Of a DNA stretch of 57,863 bases, positions 1-8,634 are shown piece by piece (position 1 is the stretch's first letter; every line of letters begins with the position of its first letter). The DNA comes from Deltaproteobacteria bacterium (GTDB lineage: Bacteria; Desulfobacterota; Syntrophia; Syntrophales; Smithellaceae): positions 1 through 57,863 of the forward strand of contig JANYAY010000085.1 of the NCBI GenBank assembly GCA_025361065.1, read 5' to 3'. A model generated the notes under the pieces. That model saw nothing but the letters and a program-made list of their open reading frames with translations. It was not told the DNA's origin and searched no databases. The translations under genes were made by a program, and so were the position numbers.

Positions 1-117
1 TTTTATGGCCTAAGTTTGCCTGAAATCTTCCGACAAACATTATCGCTATGTCAAATGGCTCTTGCTTTTACTCCCGAACCAAATCCTATCTCTCTTTTCA
101 TTTATCCGTGCTAGTTT

Positions 118-1092
118 TCATAAAACTTTTGACACTACCCCTCGCACCGGCAGGAGGTTGTGCATGGTCTGCCCGATAATTTCAGCTCCACAATAGGCCT
201 TATTGTCGGGGAGCAGAAAGGTCATCTCGGCGGGAGCTTCTGCTCCGGGCACGTTGTAGAAGACAAAACGCACGCCGTCAACGACTATATTCTCCTTTGG
301 CTGCCTGATTATCCGGTTCGGCGGCAGGATACCGACATTGCCATACGCCACCGACTTGCCCAGGCCGTTATCAACCATGCCCTTGGCGGAGCGTTCAAGA
401 TTTTTACCAAACTGATAGATCGACCGGCGCGCCATCGCGGTACCGACCATAACATTTTCGCTGGTGGCTTCCTCCATGAAGCCATCCGGCGCAATCACAG
501 GAAGCTTTCGTTTGGCGACTTCCTGCGACGAAATCACGCCCAGGGCACCCCCGAAGTGGTCCACGTGGCTGTGTGTGAAAATGATTGCCGAGACCGGCTT
601 GTTGCCTAACTGCTTGCGGGCAAAGGCGATCGCTGACTCTGCACTTTCTCGACAGGTCAACGGATCGACCACGATCCATCCGGATTTACCTTCGATCAGG
701 GTCATATTGGCGATATCAAAGCCGCGTAATTGGTAGACCCCCTCCGTAACCTTGAACAGCCCAAATTGGGCGTTGGGAATAGCGTGTCGCCAAAGGCTTG
801 GGTTGACTGTGTGCGGTGCCATGCCCTCTTCGAACTTGAAATCGTCGAAATCGACCAGCACCTCGCCCGTCGCGGTCGTGATTTTCCCGCTGGGCCTGGC
901 GACAAAGCCGCGCTTGGCATCGTCGAAATCCCGGGGGTTGTTAAGGTCCAGCGATTTCGCGAAATTCTCATTGAACTTTATCGTGGCAGTGCTGGCGTCA
1001 CCGGCCTTCCCGCCGCTACCGGAATCCTTACCGCAGCCGGCAAGAATGAAGACAATGGCAAGGGATATGGCAATTGTCGATAATATTTTCAT
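118..1092 (-). CDS. Truncated alkyl-sulfatase-like metallo-beta-lactamase-fold lipoprotein
   Basis: The protein (324 residues) starts with a lipoprotein signal whose lipobox is LAGC near residues 17-20, so it should be exported and lipid-anchored. A metallo-beta-lactamase zinc motif THSHVDHFGG lies near residue 173. The sequence around it resembles the SdsA1/BDS1 alkyl-sulfatase family, which cleaves sulfate from alkyl sulfates. Family members are roughly 600 residues or more, with a dimerisation domain and an SCP2-like C-terminal domain. Here the frame stops just after the segment MHNLLPVRG, so the C-terminal half is absent, and I see no continuation in the remaining 117 bases. An AGGAGG lies 7 bases before the ATG. 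It is probably a decayed or rearranged gene. The fold is clear; activity is doubtful. Confidence 0.7.
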   Translation of the reverse strand: MKILSTIAISLAIVFILAGCGKDSGSGGKAGDASTATIKFNENFAKSLDLNNPRDFDDAKRGFVARPSGKITTATGEVLVDFDDFKFEEGMAPHTVNPSLWRHAIPNAQFGLFKVTEGVYQLRGFDIANMTLIEGKSGWIVVDPLTCRESAESAIAFARKQLGNKPVSAIIFTHSHVDHFGGALGVISSQEVAKRKLPVIAPDGFMEEATSENVMVGTAMARRSIYQFGKNLERSAKGMVDNGLGKSVAYGNVGILPPNRIIRQPKENIVVDGVRFVFYNVPGAEAPAEMTFLLPDNKAYCGAEIIGQTMHNLLPVRGVVSKVL

Positions 1093-1484
1093 TTAAATCC
1101 TCCTTTTTGAAGGGTATCTGTAAATTAACCTGTTCTGAATATTTATACCATATGCTAAGTCGTAGTTCAGCTATTTCTTATTTCTCAATTGGGGTACACC
1201 TCTTGGCTGGACTATATTCAATTAACTTTGTGGCCTCACCATGTGGATAACAAGATTTTATTCCGTAATAATCAACATCTGGGCTTTTCAAAATTATTCA
1301 GCAGCTGAAACTGAGATAATGAAGGTTAGTTGCTGGCAAAATGGTTGGATGATCTACAGGATACTGAAAGTAATAAAATGAACAATGGATTAATATTACA
1401 CCTGTCTATGTGATAAAATTGTGATAGACGGCAGGGAAAAGCAAAGGGATAAACAGATATAGATAGAAATGCATCGCTTCATCC
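1093..1484. other. Intergenic region without a recognisable gene
   Basis: About 390 A+T-rich bases lie between the truncated sulfatase gene and the hydrolase gene on the same strand. I see no ORF with a ribosome binding site, no strong hairpin terminator and no convincing promoter beyond the ribosome binding site of the sulfatase gene. Confidence 0.4.
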
Positions 1485-3326
1485 TTATAATGGCATAGGT
1501 GCGATTACCTGGGATGAAGCAAACACCCATGTTATAATGAGCGAATTGAGGATCGCCCCCGCATAGATCGTGCCGGTCAGCTGGTGCAACCATGTGGAAA
1601 GCGTCGCGGTGATAGCGAAAAGCACTACTATTGGAAACATGTTTATGACGAACACCACGAAGAGGCCGTTGGGCCCCTCAAAGGGAATAAAGCCGGAGAT
1701 GAAGAGCGGAAGATATTGAACGGCAAGTAACAAAATAAGCGGCAAGCACAGGGCAAAGCTTGCGTATCCCGAGCGCACCGCGAACGTCCTTAGCCACCCT
1801 TTGTCGGCAGGTCGCCGTATCTGTCCGTGGATGAAGACGCCGGTTATAAGGAAGCTAAACAGGACGAACGGCCAATAGAGCAGAAACATTCCGGCACGGT
1901 ATAACGTCAGGTCGTTCATGAACGGATATACAAAACGGTAATTGACTATGAATGCTTTTTCAGCTACGAGCTCCACCGCATACAGGAAAATAAAGAGCGC
2001 GACGGAAAAAAGGAAAGCTTTTACGAGGCCGGTCCGGTCGAGAAGAAAACCATCGCCGGAAAAAGAAACGCCCAGGTCGGAAAGTGTGACGTCCTGCTCC
2101 CGTGCATGCTTTTTATACCACCGGCGAAAGAGGACAAGCCCGATGACGTTCACACAGAGCAGCCACCATACAGTTGCGTTGACCATCATCATAGGGAAAG
2201 CATGGTGGATGGGGACTACGTATTTGTGGATACCGAAGAGCACAAGGATGAGCGGCAGATAGAGCCACAGGAAAATGCCGTTCACGGATGCATAGAGCGC
2301 GTAATCCCGTATGGTGCATTCATAGTGGTCTTGGCGGGTGCGGCGGGTCGAGGCAAAGAAGGGAAGACGGATCAGGATGAGGGCAAGCGGGAAAAGAGAA
2401 GCAAATCCTGCAAGCATGGCCGTAAGCGTAGCCAGTTCCTTGATCTTCCATATCTGGGCACGTGCATCGATCCCTTTGGTCTTCGGGGGATTCAACGCAT
2501 TTCGGAGCCACTCTACGGTCTCGGCTATGGCCTCAGCACTGTGTGATTCCTGCACGTGGGTGATGCGGGGCACTACCACACGCCGGGCGGTGCCTCTACT
2601 AAAATCGCCGTAGGTTGTCGATAGCTTCGGGTTGGCAAAACCAAAGGCCTTAAGCGTTTGTTCGGTGGACATCCATTCCTTTTCGATATCCCGCGTTTTG
2701 GTCATGCGGCTGCGGAATTCGTCGTATTTGCCGATGATCATGAGCATGTTGCGCGGCATTGAGGGCGTTGCCTCGGTGGTGTAGGCGTACCCGGCAATAA
2801 CAAGCGCGCGCAGTTCCGGGTCGCCCAGTGCAACGCGGTAGGCCATCTCCGCACCCAGACTGTGTCCCATAATCCCGACAGCGTCCGCTCTGACATAATC
2901 GAGCGATTTTAAAAACGCGACCGCACTTGTTCCGCCGTAGGTGGGATCGAACCCGGGCTCGCCGGGTTCACCCGGCAGGCCGGAGTGTCCTCGCCCGATC
3001 GCATCGATATTCAGCACCGCGATCCCGCGGCGCGCGGTCTCTATGGAATAGGCGTCACCCGTTTCCATGTTGTTCTGGTAACCGTGAATGTAGACCATGC
3101 CGGGTACGGGATTGTCGCGTACTGCTCCCACAGGGACAAAAAGCTTCGCCCGTACCGTGATGCCGTTGAAATTTTTATAATTAACGTCCGCTACCTTCAC
3201 CCTGCCGAAGTCCCTCTGAACGAGTGATGCGGTAATTATCGACGCCGCCGACAACAGGATGCAAATTGCCAGAACAATAAATGCACCGGCTTTCTGTTTT
3301 TGTTCCACGAGCTGAAGAACGGTCAT
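1485..3326 (-). CDS. Membrane-anchored alpha/beta hydrolase with polytopic C-terminal domain
   Basis: The 613-residue protein has one hydrophobic anchor at about residues 14-35, an alpha/beta-hydrolase domain at about 50-280, and a C-terminal half with roughly eight hydrophobic segments (about 295-613). The nucleophile elbow is GHSLG with Ser156. HGY at 81-83 fits the oxyanion region, Asp202 (GKYDE) is a candidate acid, and His257 or His262 a candidate base. The hydrolase domain probably faces the periplasm, cleaving an ester or similar bond; the substrate is unknown. Fusion of a hydrolase to a large integral-membrane domain is unusual. The gene is divergent from the CBS-domain gene and stands alone on its strand. 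Confidence 0.7.
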   Translation of the reverse strand: MTVLQLVEQKQKAGAFIVLAICILLSAASIITASLVQRDFGRVKVADVNYKNFNGITVRAKLFVPVGAVRDNPVPGMVYIHGYQNNMETGDAYSIETARRGIAVLNIDAIGRGHSGLPGEPGEPGFDPTYGGTSAVAFLKSLDYVRADAVGIMGHSLGAEMAYRVALGDPELRALVIAGYAYTTEATPSMPRNMLMIIGKYDEFRSRMTKTRDIEKEWMSTEQTLKAFGFANPKLSTTYGDFSRGTARRVVVPRITHVQESHSAEAIAETVEWLRNALNPPKTKGIDARAQIWKIKELATLTAMLAGFASLFPLALILIRLPFFASTRRTRQDHYECTIRDYALYASVNGIFLWLYLPLILVLFGIHKYVVPIHHAFPMMMVNATVWWLLCVNVIGLVLFRRWYKKHAREQDVTLSDLGVSFSGDGFLLDRTGLVKAFLFSVALFIFLYAVELVAEKAFIVNYRFVYPFMNDLTLYRAGMFLLYWPFVLFSFLITGVFIHGQIRRPADKGWLRTFAVRSGYASFALCLPLILLLAVQYLPLFISGFIPFEGPNGLFVVFVINMFPIVVLFAITATLSTWLHQLTGTIYAGAILNSLIITWVFASSQVIAPMPL

Positions 3327-3493
3327 GGCAAACTCCTGGCAAACGTACCGGTGATATGATAAGGACTTCCTTTAATTGGCCGAAAGTATAAGTAAACCTC
3401 GCTTGTGTGTCAATGACAATAACGGCAACAAGCTTAACCGCCATGAATTCTCTAACCCTGATGTCCGGAAAACATTGACCTTAAAGAAAATCC

Positions 3494-3521
3494 TTGATTT
3501 AGAGCAAAAATAAATTATATT
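3494..3521 (+). promoter_or_regulatory. Likely sigma-70 promoter of the CBS-domain gene
   Basis: TTGATT (3494-3499) and TATATT (3516-3521) are separated by 16 bases in the divergent intergenic region, about 65 bases before the CBS-protein start codon, which itself follows a GGAGG. The match is reasonable but not tested. Confidence 0.45.
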
Positions 3522-3585
3522 GCTTTCAAGGTTATTATGTTAAGGCACGAGTATCTTTATTTTATCTGAATAATGGAGGCGTCAT

Positions 3586-4032
3586 ATGAACATGCGCGAT
3601 ATGTTGAAGGTTACGGGAGTTAAAAGTAAAGCTTTAATCACTATTGGGCCGGATGAATTCGTCTCGGCAGCAATTCAGAAACTGATTTTGCACAATAAAG
3701 GTGCACTCCCGGTCTGCAATGACCAGGATGAGTTAATTGGAATTATTACCGAAAGAGACATAGTGAGAAAGTGCTTCGTAAACGGTGTCGATTTTGTAAA
3801 CAAAAAGATCAAGGATATTATGACCAAAAAAGTTATCATAGCATCTATGGATGATGATTTGGATTACGCCATCAACACCATGAAGAAGGAGAAGATCAGA
3901 CATATCCCGATAGCCGAAGACAAAAAGGTGGTGGGTATTATTTCCATGCGGGATATACTGGGATTCCAATATGAAGAGACCAAGGCTGAAATTAAGTATA
4001 TACGCCTGCTGCCCAAAAGATCAACATTCTAA
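3586..4032 (+). CDS. Tandem CBS-domain protein
   Basis: This 148-residue protein consists almost entirely of two CBS motifs (about residues 8-65 and 75-135), each ending in the typical pattern of a hydrophobic strand plus acidic-arginine helix (GIITERDIVR and GIISMRDIL). Such stand-alone CBS pairs bind adenosine nucleotides such as AMP, ATP or SAM and act as energy-sensing regulatory modules; the partner is unknown here. The start is supported by GGAGG 8 bases upstream and a promoter further upstream. The FKBP gene follows 212 bases later and is probably separately transcribed. Confidence 0.85.
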   Translation: MNMRDMLKVTGVKSKALITIGPDEFVSAAIQKLILHNKGALPVCNDQDELIGIITERDIVRKCFVNGVDFVNKKIKDIMTKKVIIASMDDDLDYAINTMKKEKIRHIPIAEDKKVVGIISMRDILGFQYEETKAEIKYIRLLPKRSTF

Positions 4033-4244
4033 TGAAAATATTGACGGTGTAATATTGCTCAAGTGAGTCGATGGTTCCGCTGCCCGAATTCCGGAGTCCC
4101 GGATTCACTTCAGAAGGCTTTATCTATTGGAATTGCCAATAAACAGAAAGGAATTATTGCACCAGTGTTTCTTTCGATTTGATTAGACTTTTTGTCTTGG
4201 AGTAAAGTTCAATTTTAAAATTTAAACGAAAAGAAAGGATTGTT

Positions 4245-4967
4245 ATGCGTAAATTAATTTTTATTGTTTTTGTTGCTCTTCTGTTTATTCCGGCCTGTTC
4301 CCCGGAACCGAAAACAGAAGAGCAGAAGGCCTTCTATTCTTTGGGCGTTAATATTAATAAGCAACTGTCCGTTTTCGACATGTCCCCCGAAGAGTTGAAA
4401 TATGTTCAGCAGGGTATGTCCGACGCGTCCACAGGCAAAAAGCTGGCGGCCGAACCGGATGCCAACATGCAGAAACTCGGCGAATTGGCCAAGGCCCGGA
4501 TGGCTAAAGCCACTGAAAAACAAAAAGCGCTGGCCAAGCCGTTTTTGGAAAAAGCCGCTGCCGAAAAAGGTGCGCAAAAAACCACTACCGGCCTGATCTA
4601 TAAGGAAATCAAGCCGGGCACGGGCGTTCAGCCTAAAGTTACGGATGTCGTTAAAGTTCACTACACCGGCACTCTTGTTGACGGCAAGGAATTTGACAGC
4701 TCCATCAAGCGCGGCCAGCCCGTGGAGTTTCCGCTGGGCCAGGTCCTTCCCTGCTGGTCGGAAGGCGTAGGCATGATGAAAGCAGGCGGCAAGGCCAAAT
4801 TTGTGTGCCCGTCGGATATAGCATACGGCGACAGCGGGCGTCCGCCCATTATACCCGGTGGCGCGACACTGATTTTTGAAGTGGAACTGCTGGATGTGAA
4901 GGTTGGGGCGGCATCCATGCCGATGGCACCTCCGGCTCCCACACCTAAACCGGGAGCGAAGAAATAG
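4245..4967 (+). CDS. FKBP-type peptidyl-prolyl cis-trans isomerase lipoprotein
   Basis: The 240-residue protein begins with a lipoprotein signal (lipobox IPAC at about residues 15-18), followed by a Mip/FkpA-like helical dimerisation region (about 25-115) and an FKBP domain (about 120-220). Recognisable FKBP landmarks are VHYTGTLVDGKEFDSS, the GWSEG-like segment CWSEGV, and AYGDSG followed by IPGGATLIFEVELL. It should catalyse proline isomerisation in folding of exported proteins. The tail is rich in Pro and Ala. AAAGGA precedes the ATG, and an intrinsic terminator lies about 135 bases downstream, beyond a copy of repeat family 1. Confidence 0.88.
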   Translation: MRKLIFIVFVALLFIPACSPEPKTEEQKAFYSLGVNINKQLSVFDMSPEELKYVQQGMSDASTGKKLAAEPDANMQKLGELAKARMAKATEKQKALAKPFLEKAAAEKGAQKTTTGLIYKEIKPGTGVQPKVTDVVKVHYTGTLVDGKEFDSSIKRGQPVEFPLGQVLPCWSEGVGMMKAGGKAKFVCPSDIAYGDSGRPPIIPGGATLIFEVELLDVKVGAASMPMAPPAPTPKPGAKK

Positions 4968-4989
4968 TTTTAAATAAGCACCATTGTCA

Positions 4990-5092
4990 TCAACCACCTC
5001 GCGAGCAAGCTTGCGAGGTATGAAATGAACGTCATTATATCGCGAGCGAGCTCACGAGAATTAACGCTCGTCCCGCTAAAGCGGGATTCAAT
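4990..5092 (+). repeat. Repeat family 1, copy 1 (three-hairpin palindromic element)
   Basis: About 100 bases made of three successive inverted repeats separated by conserved spacers. Hairpin 1 is CCTCGC...GCGAGG, followed by the conserved block ATGAAATGAACGTCATTATAT. Hairpin 2 is CGCGAGCGAGCTCACG, followed by GAATTAACGCTCG. Hairpin 3 is TCCCGCTAAAGCGGGA (5071-5086). Other copies are at 29500-29596, 35488-35592 (inverted) and 55157-55254. Confidence 0.9.
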
Positions 5093-5102
5093 CATCACTA
5101 TC

Positions 5103-5140
5103 CCGGGGGGCAGACTGTAAACCCGCCCCCCGGTGCTTTT
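5103..5140 (+). terminator. Intrinsic terminator after the FKBP gene
   Basis: A 9-base G+C-rich stem (CCGGGGGGC at 5103-5111, GCCCCCCGG at 5125-5133) is followed at once by TGCTTTT, the shape of a rho-independent terminator for plus-strand transcripts coming from the FKBP gene. Confidence 0.75.
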
Positions 5141-5256
5141 CATCCTTACTGGACCGATCGAGTAAGGCGACAGGAATCGAGTGGAGGTTCTTGACAAAGA
5201 ATAAAGATCTTGCCGTGAAAACAGCTAAAGCGCCCACGGAATAACCTGTTTAGCGA

Positions 5257-6699
5257 GTGACGGACATGAATACGGTACGGAAAAGAAATCTGCTGCTTGC
5301 AGGTGGTGTTGCCTCCCTGTTCATTATCGCGGCAATCATCGCCCTATTCTTTTTTAACATCAATACTTACAAGTCCAGGATCGAAACCGCCGCCTCCCAA
5401 ACTACCGGCCTGGATATCAGCATTAAAGGGAAGCTGGTGCTCTTTTTCTTTCCCTTTGCCTTATCGGCCAGGGATATTCATGTCGCCAAAAACGGCAGCG
5501 AAATTCTTTCCCTGGAAACCATCAAGTTAAGGGTGGAGTTGCTGTCCCTGCTCCGGGAGCAACTCAAAATCACCAGTTGCGAGTTTGTCAAACCGGCTCT
5601 CACCCTTGTGAAGGACGCTGAGGGAATATATAATTTTGAAGGTCATGAAAAAATATCGAAGGAAGGTCGGCCGGTATCTGCTTTCAATTTGCCTGAACTC
5701 AAGCTGTCCCAGGGAATGTTTGTTTATCTGAACAAAAAGACGGGAGAAAGGACGGAGTTCCAGAATGTCAACCTGGATATCAAAGATCTCCTTGTAACGG
5801 ATACTGCACCGGGTATTCTGAAGAACATCTCTTTCACGGGAAACATTTTTTGCAAGGAAGTGCGGAAAAAGGATCTCCAAATCGCTAATGTCAAGAGCAC
5901 GATAAAAGCGCAGCGGGGAGTAATCCACTTCCTGCCGCTGACCATGGATATTTTCGGCGCGAGAGGTGTTGGAGACGCCACGGCCGACAAGTCGCAAGTT
6001 GACTCCGTATATAAAATCAATTTGCAGATATCGAAGCTGGACTTCGCAAAACTGGAGAAGGCTTTTGGCACACAAAAGGCGATCAGCGGTTGGGGCGATC
6101 TTTCTGCTTCCCTGACCATGAAAGAGAAAGGGAATCAAAATCTGCTGAGCGGCATAGACGGCACTTTTTCTCTCCGGGGTGACAATCTTGTTGTTTATAC
6201 GATGGACATGGACAAGATCATCTCATCGTATGAAACGAGCCAGAAATTCAATCTCGTCGATCTCGGTGCTTTCTTTATCGCCGGACCTCTCAGTGTAGTT
6301 GTGCTCAAGGGATACCGTTACGGAAATCTTTATTACCAGAGCAGGGGAGGACAGAGCGCCGTCAACCAGTTCATCTCCCACTGGCAGATTAAGGAAGGTA
6401 TGGCGGAGGCTATAGATTGCGCCCTTGCTACACAACATAACCGGGTTGCCCTTAAAGGCCGACTAAATCTCGTCAGCGGACAATATGATAAGGTAATAGT
6501 GGCAATTCTCGATGACAAAGGATGCGCAAAATTCGAACAAAGCATCAGCGGATCCTTTGGCAGTCCCCAGGTCGATGCGGTAAGTGCGATTGAATCCCTC
6601 GGCGGCCCGATCTACCATCTTTACAGGAAGGCAAAACGCATTGTTCAAAGCGGCAACTGCGATGTTTTTTATAACGGCTCCGTGCGGCAGCCCGGCTGA
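5257..6699 (+). CDS. AsmA family protein
   Basis: The 480-residue protein has one N-terminal membrane segment (about residues 12-33) followed by a long beta-rich region with the AsmA-type beginning (ITGLDISIKGKL-like, here TTGLDISIKGKL, and ALSARDI). AsmA/TamB-like proteins sit in the inner membrane, project into the periplasm and are linked to outer-membrane lipid homeostasis or transport. The start is taken as GTG at 5257; ATG at 5266 is equally possible because neither has a strong ribosome binding site. It converges with the enoyl-CoA isomerase-like gene, with only 15 bases between the two stops. The family is fairly secure, the role is not. Confidence 0.75.
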   Translation: MTDMNTVRKRNLLLAGGVASLFIIAAIIALFFFNINTYKSRIETAASQTTGLDISIKGKLVLFFFPFALSARDIHVAKNGSEILSLETIKLRVELLSLLREQLKITSCEFVKPALTLVKDAEGIYNFEGHEKISKEGRPVSAFNLPELKLSQGMFVYLNKKTGERTEFQNVNLDIKDLLVTDTAPGILKNISFTGNIFCKEVRKKDLQIANVKSTIKAQRGVIHFLPLTMDIFGARGVGDATADKSQVDSVYKINLQISKLDFAKLEKAFGTQKAISGWGDLSASLTMKEKGNQNLLSGIDGTFSLRGDNLVVYTMDMDKIISSYETSQKFNLVDLGAFFIAGPLSVVVLKGYRYGNLYYQSRGGQSAVNQFISHWQIKEGMAEAIDCALATQHNRVALKGRLNLVSGQYDKVIVAILDDKGCAKFEQSISGSFGSPQVDAVSAIESLGGPIYHLYRKAKRIVQSGNCDVFYNGSVRQPG

Positions 6700-6714
6700 C
6701 ATAAGATATGGAGT

Positions 6715-7437
6715 CTATGATTCCCTGGCAAAAAAGTTGAAGCCTTCGATGTGTCTCAGGTCATCTCCGGCCATAAGGTCGGCAATGCTCTTATTCGCGC
6801 ATTTTTTTAATTCACTGAAGATGCCGCGTTTCTTGTTGAAGGTGCGGGCAAAGGCCATAGCCCCGGTCATCAGAGCTTCTTTATCCGCGCAGGCCTGCAC
6901 AATGTGATGCAATTCCAGTTCGGAAGCCGTATAACGCTGCCCCGTATAGAGCATTTTACAGAGCTGATATTCCGGAATGGCTTTTCTTACGAGAGCGAGT
7001 GCGCTGGGCAGAAAAGGGACTCCCACATCTACTTCACTCAGGAAGAAAAATCCTTTATCCGCACTCATGAAACGAAAATCGCAGGCGCAGGCAAGAAGCA
7101 CTCCACCGGCCACGGCATGACCACCGATCGCGGCAATGACCGGCACAGGAAAGAAAAGCACCCGCTGGAAAATGTCGCCCAATCCGGAAATAAAGTTCAG
7201 AATTCCCTCCCGGTCGTTTTGCGCCAACCGGCCCTGCATCCAGACAAGATCTATTCCCTGGCACCAGTTTTTTTCATCACCCGAACACAAAACAACCGCT
7301 TTAATTGTTTTATCCTGTTCTATTTCCGCGAAAGCCTGCAAAAAATCACGGTTAAATTCCGGGTTGAGTTTATTTTCACCATTGATCATTTTGACAATTG
7401 CCACCGTTCCGTCTTTTTCCCATTCGACAACAGGCAT
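6715..7437 (-). CDS. Enoyl-CoA hydratase/isomerase family protein, isomerase-like
   Basis: A crotonase-fold protein of 240 residues. The oxyanion segments are present: NWCQGIDL near residue 60 and GGHAVAGGVLLA near 107. The first catalytic glutamate of hydratases, normally just after the second glycine pair, is replaced by a hydrophobic residue. The second is present in SEVDVGVPF near residue 136. A single glutamate with this SEVDxGxP pattern is typical of delta3,delta2-enoyl-CoA isomerases, so shifting a double bond is more likely than hydration. Such an enzyme would feed unsaturated acyl-CoAs into beta-oxidation. It is transcribed away from the SDR genes, with about 160 bases upstream. Confidence 0.78.
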   Translation of the reverse strand: MPVVEWEKDGTVAIVKMINGENKLNPEFNRDFLQAFAEIEQDKTIKAVVLCSGDEKNWCQGIDLVWMQGRLAQNDREGILNFISGLGDIFQRVLFFPVPVIAAIGGHAVAGGVLLACACDFRFMSADKGFFFLSEVDVGVPFLPSALALVRKAIPEYQLCKMLYTGQRYTASELELHHIVQACADKEALMTGAMAFARTFNKKRGIFSELKKCANKSIADLMAGDDLRHIEGFNFFARES

Positions 7438-7594
7438 GAAGCAGCACCTCCGAAAATGATAATATGTTTACCAATGGCGCGCAGTATAGGGCTACACGGT
7501 TTCCCTGTCAAGCGAGGGAAATATGCTTTTGTTCGCCGGAGAATACAGGCCGTCCCCCGATATAAGGAGCCGCCGCAAAGGCACTGCGATCCGG

Positions 7595-8566
7595 TTATCC
7601 GCTTGGTTTCTTGCCTGACGCAACGAAAGTGGCATAATCGCGAAAGGCCGTCTGGGTTGTATACTGATAACGGAACCCTAGATCTTTCTTCAGCTTGCCA
7701 TTTTCGGCCCACCAGGGATAGCGAAGCATGTTCATCGTGGGGCTCGGGAACTCGCTGATGGAGGTCAACCTCAGACCCCAGGCGATTTTGTTGAGAAAGT
7801 ACATAAGGGTAAACGGCAGGGGAATTTTGGTATTCCCGAGCAGCCGGACCATCTCGTCGAATGTTATCAGGCCGTCACCGGCGATATTGTAAACGCCTCC
7901 CCTTCTTTTCTGCAGGAGGAGAATCATGGCTCTGATGAGATCGTCCTCGTGGACATACTGCAGGGGCTCCGTCCTCACGGGAAGCACCACAAACCGCTTC
8001 CGGAGATATCTCGCCAGCGGATTATCGAATGCCGGTCCGACAACGAAGCAGGCACGGAGGATGGTCAGCGCCGTATCCGGATAACTCCCGGGAAGATCAA
8101 GGTCGCCAAAGATCTTCTCGATCTCCTTTTTCGTTTTGCTGTAGACCAGATCATCATTCCCCCTAAGCGGGCTGTCTTCCGTCAGTGGGCAAAGATTGTC
8201 CGGATGAAAACCGTATGCGGTCGTCGAACTTGTGTAGAGAAACTGTTGGACACCGGCCTGCAGGGAAGAAAACAGAACATTCCTGGTTCCGTTAATATTG
8301 ATATCCTCCATGAGTTTGGTGTCATGGATCGGGGGCAAAACAAAGGCCGTATGGACAACCGTGTCAATTTGGTGTTGCCGGAGTAAATCCGCAAGCGGCT
8401 CCCGGACATCGAGCTTAATAAAATGAAAATTCTTTGCACCTCCGGCCGGCGGTCGGATATCGATGCCGATAATGGACCGGACCTCCGGACACGCCTCCAA
8501 TGCCAAGATCAGCTTTTGAGCGATATATCCCGATGCCCCGGTAACAAGAACCTTTTCCATGCCCAT
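7595..8566 (-). CDS. NAD-dependent epimerase/dehydratase (extended SDR)
   Basis: A 323-residue Rossmann-fold protein of the extended SDR type. The N-terminal nucleotide-binding motif is TGASGYIA (residues 9-16), where the last glycine of the usual TGxxGxxG is alanine. The catalytic region shows YTSST and the YSKTK pair (YxxxK). These enzymes epimerise, dehydrate or reduce nucleotide sugars or 3-hydroxy-steroid-like alcohols; the substrate cannot be read from sequence. AAGGAG lies 6 bases before the ATG. It follows another SDR gene on the same strand at 68 bases, so the two may be cotranscribed. Confidence 0.8.
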   Translation of the reverse strand: MGMEKVLVTGASGYIAQKLILALEACPEVRSIIGIDIRPPAGGAKNFHFIKLDVREPLADLLRQHQIDTVVHTAFVLPPIHDTKLMEDININGTRNVLFSSLQAGVQQFLYTSSTTAYGFHPDNLCPLTEDSPLRGNDDLVYSKTKKEIEKIFGDLDLPGSYPDTALTILRACFVVGPAFDNPLARYLRKRFVVLPVRTEPLQYVHEDDLIRAMILLLQKRRGGVYNIAGDGLITFDEMVRLLGNTKIPLPFTLMYFLNKIAWGLRLTSISEFPSPTMNMLRYPWWAENGKLKKDLGFRYQYTTQTAFRDYATFVASGKKPSG

Positions 8567-8634
8567 TTCCTTCTCCTTATGGATCTTCTTGTTTTTATTC
8601 TGGTGATAATAGTATCCGTCTATTTAGTCTCTTG

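Noticed and set aside
4970-5197. Minus-strand ORF over repeat copy 1 (and a similar plus-strand ORF at 35417-35665)
   Set aside because: Similar peptides arise only because both lie on the same palindromic repeat; no ribosome binding site.
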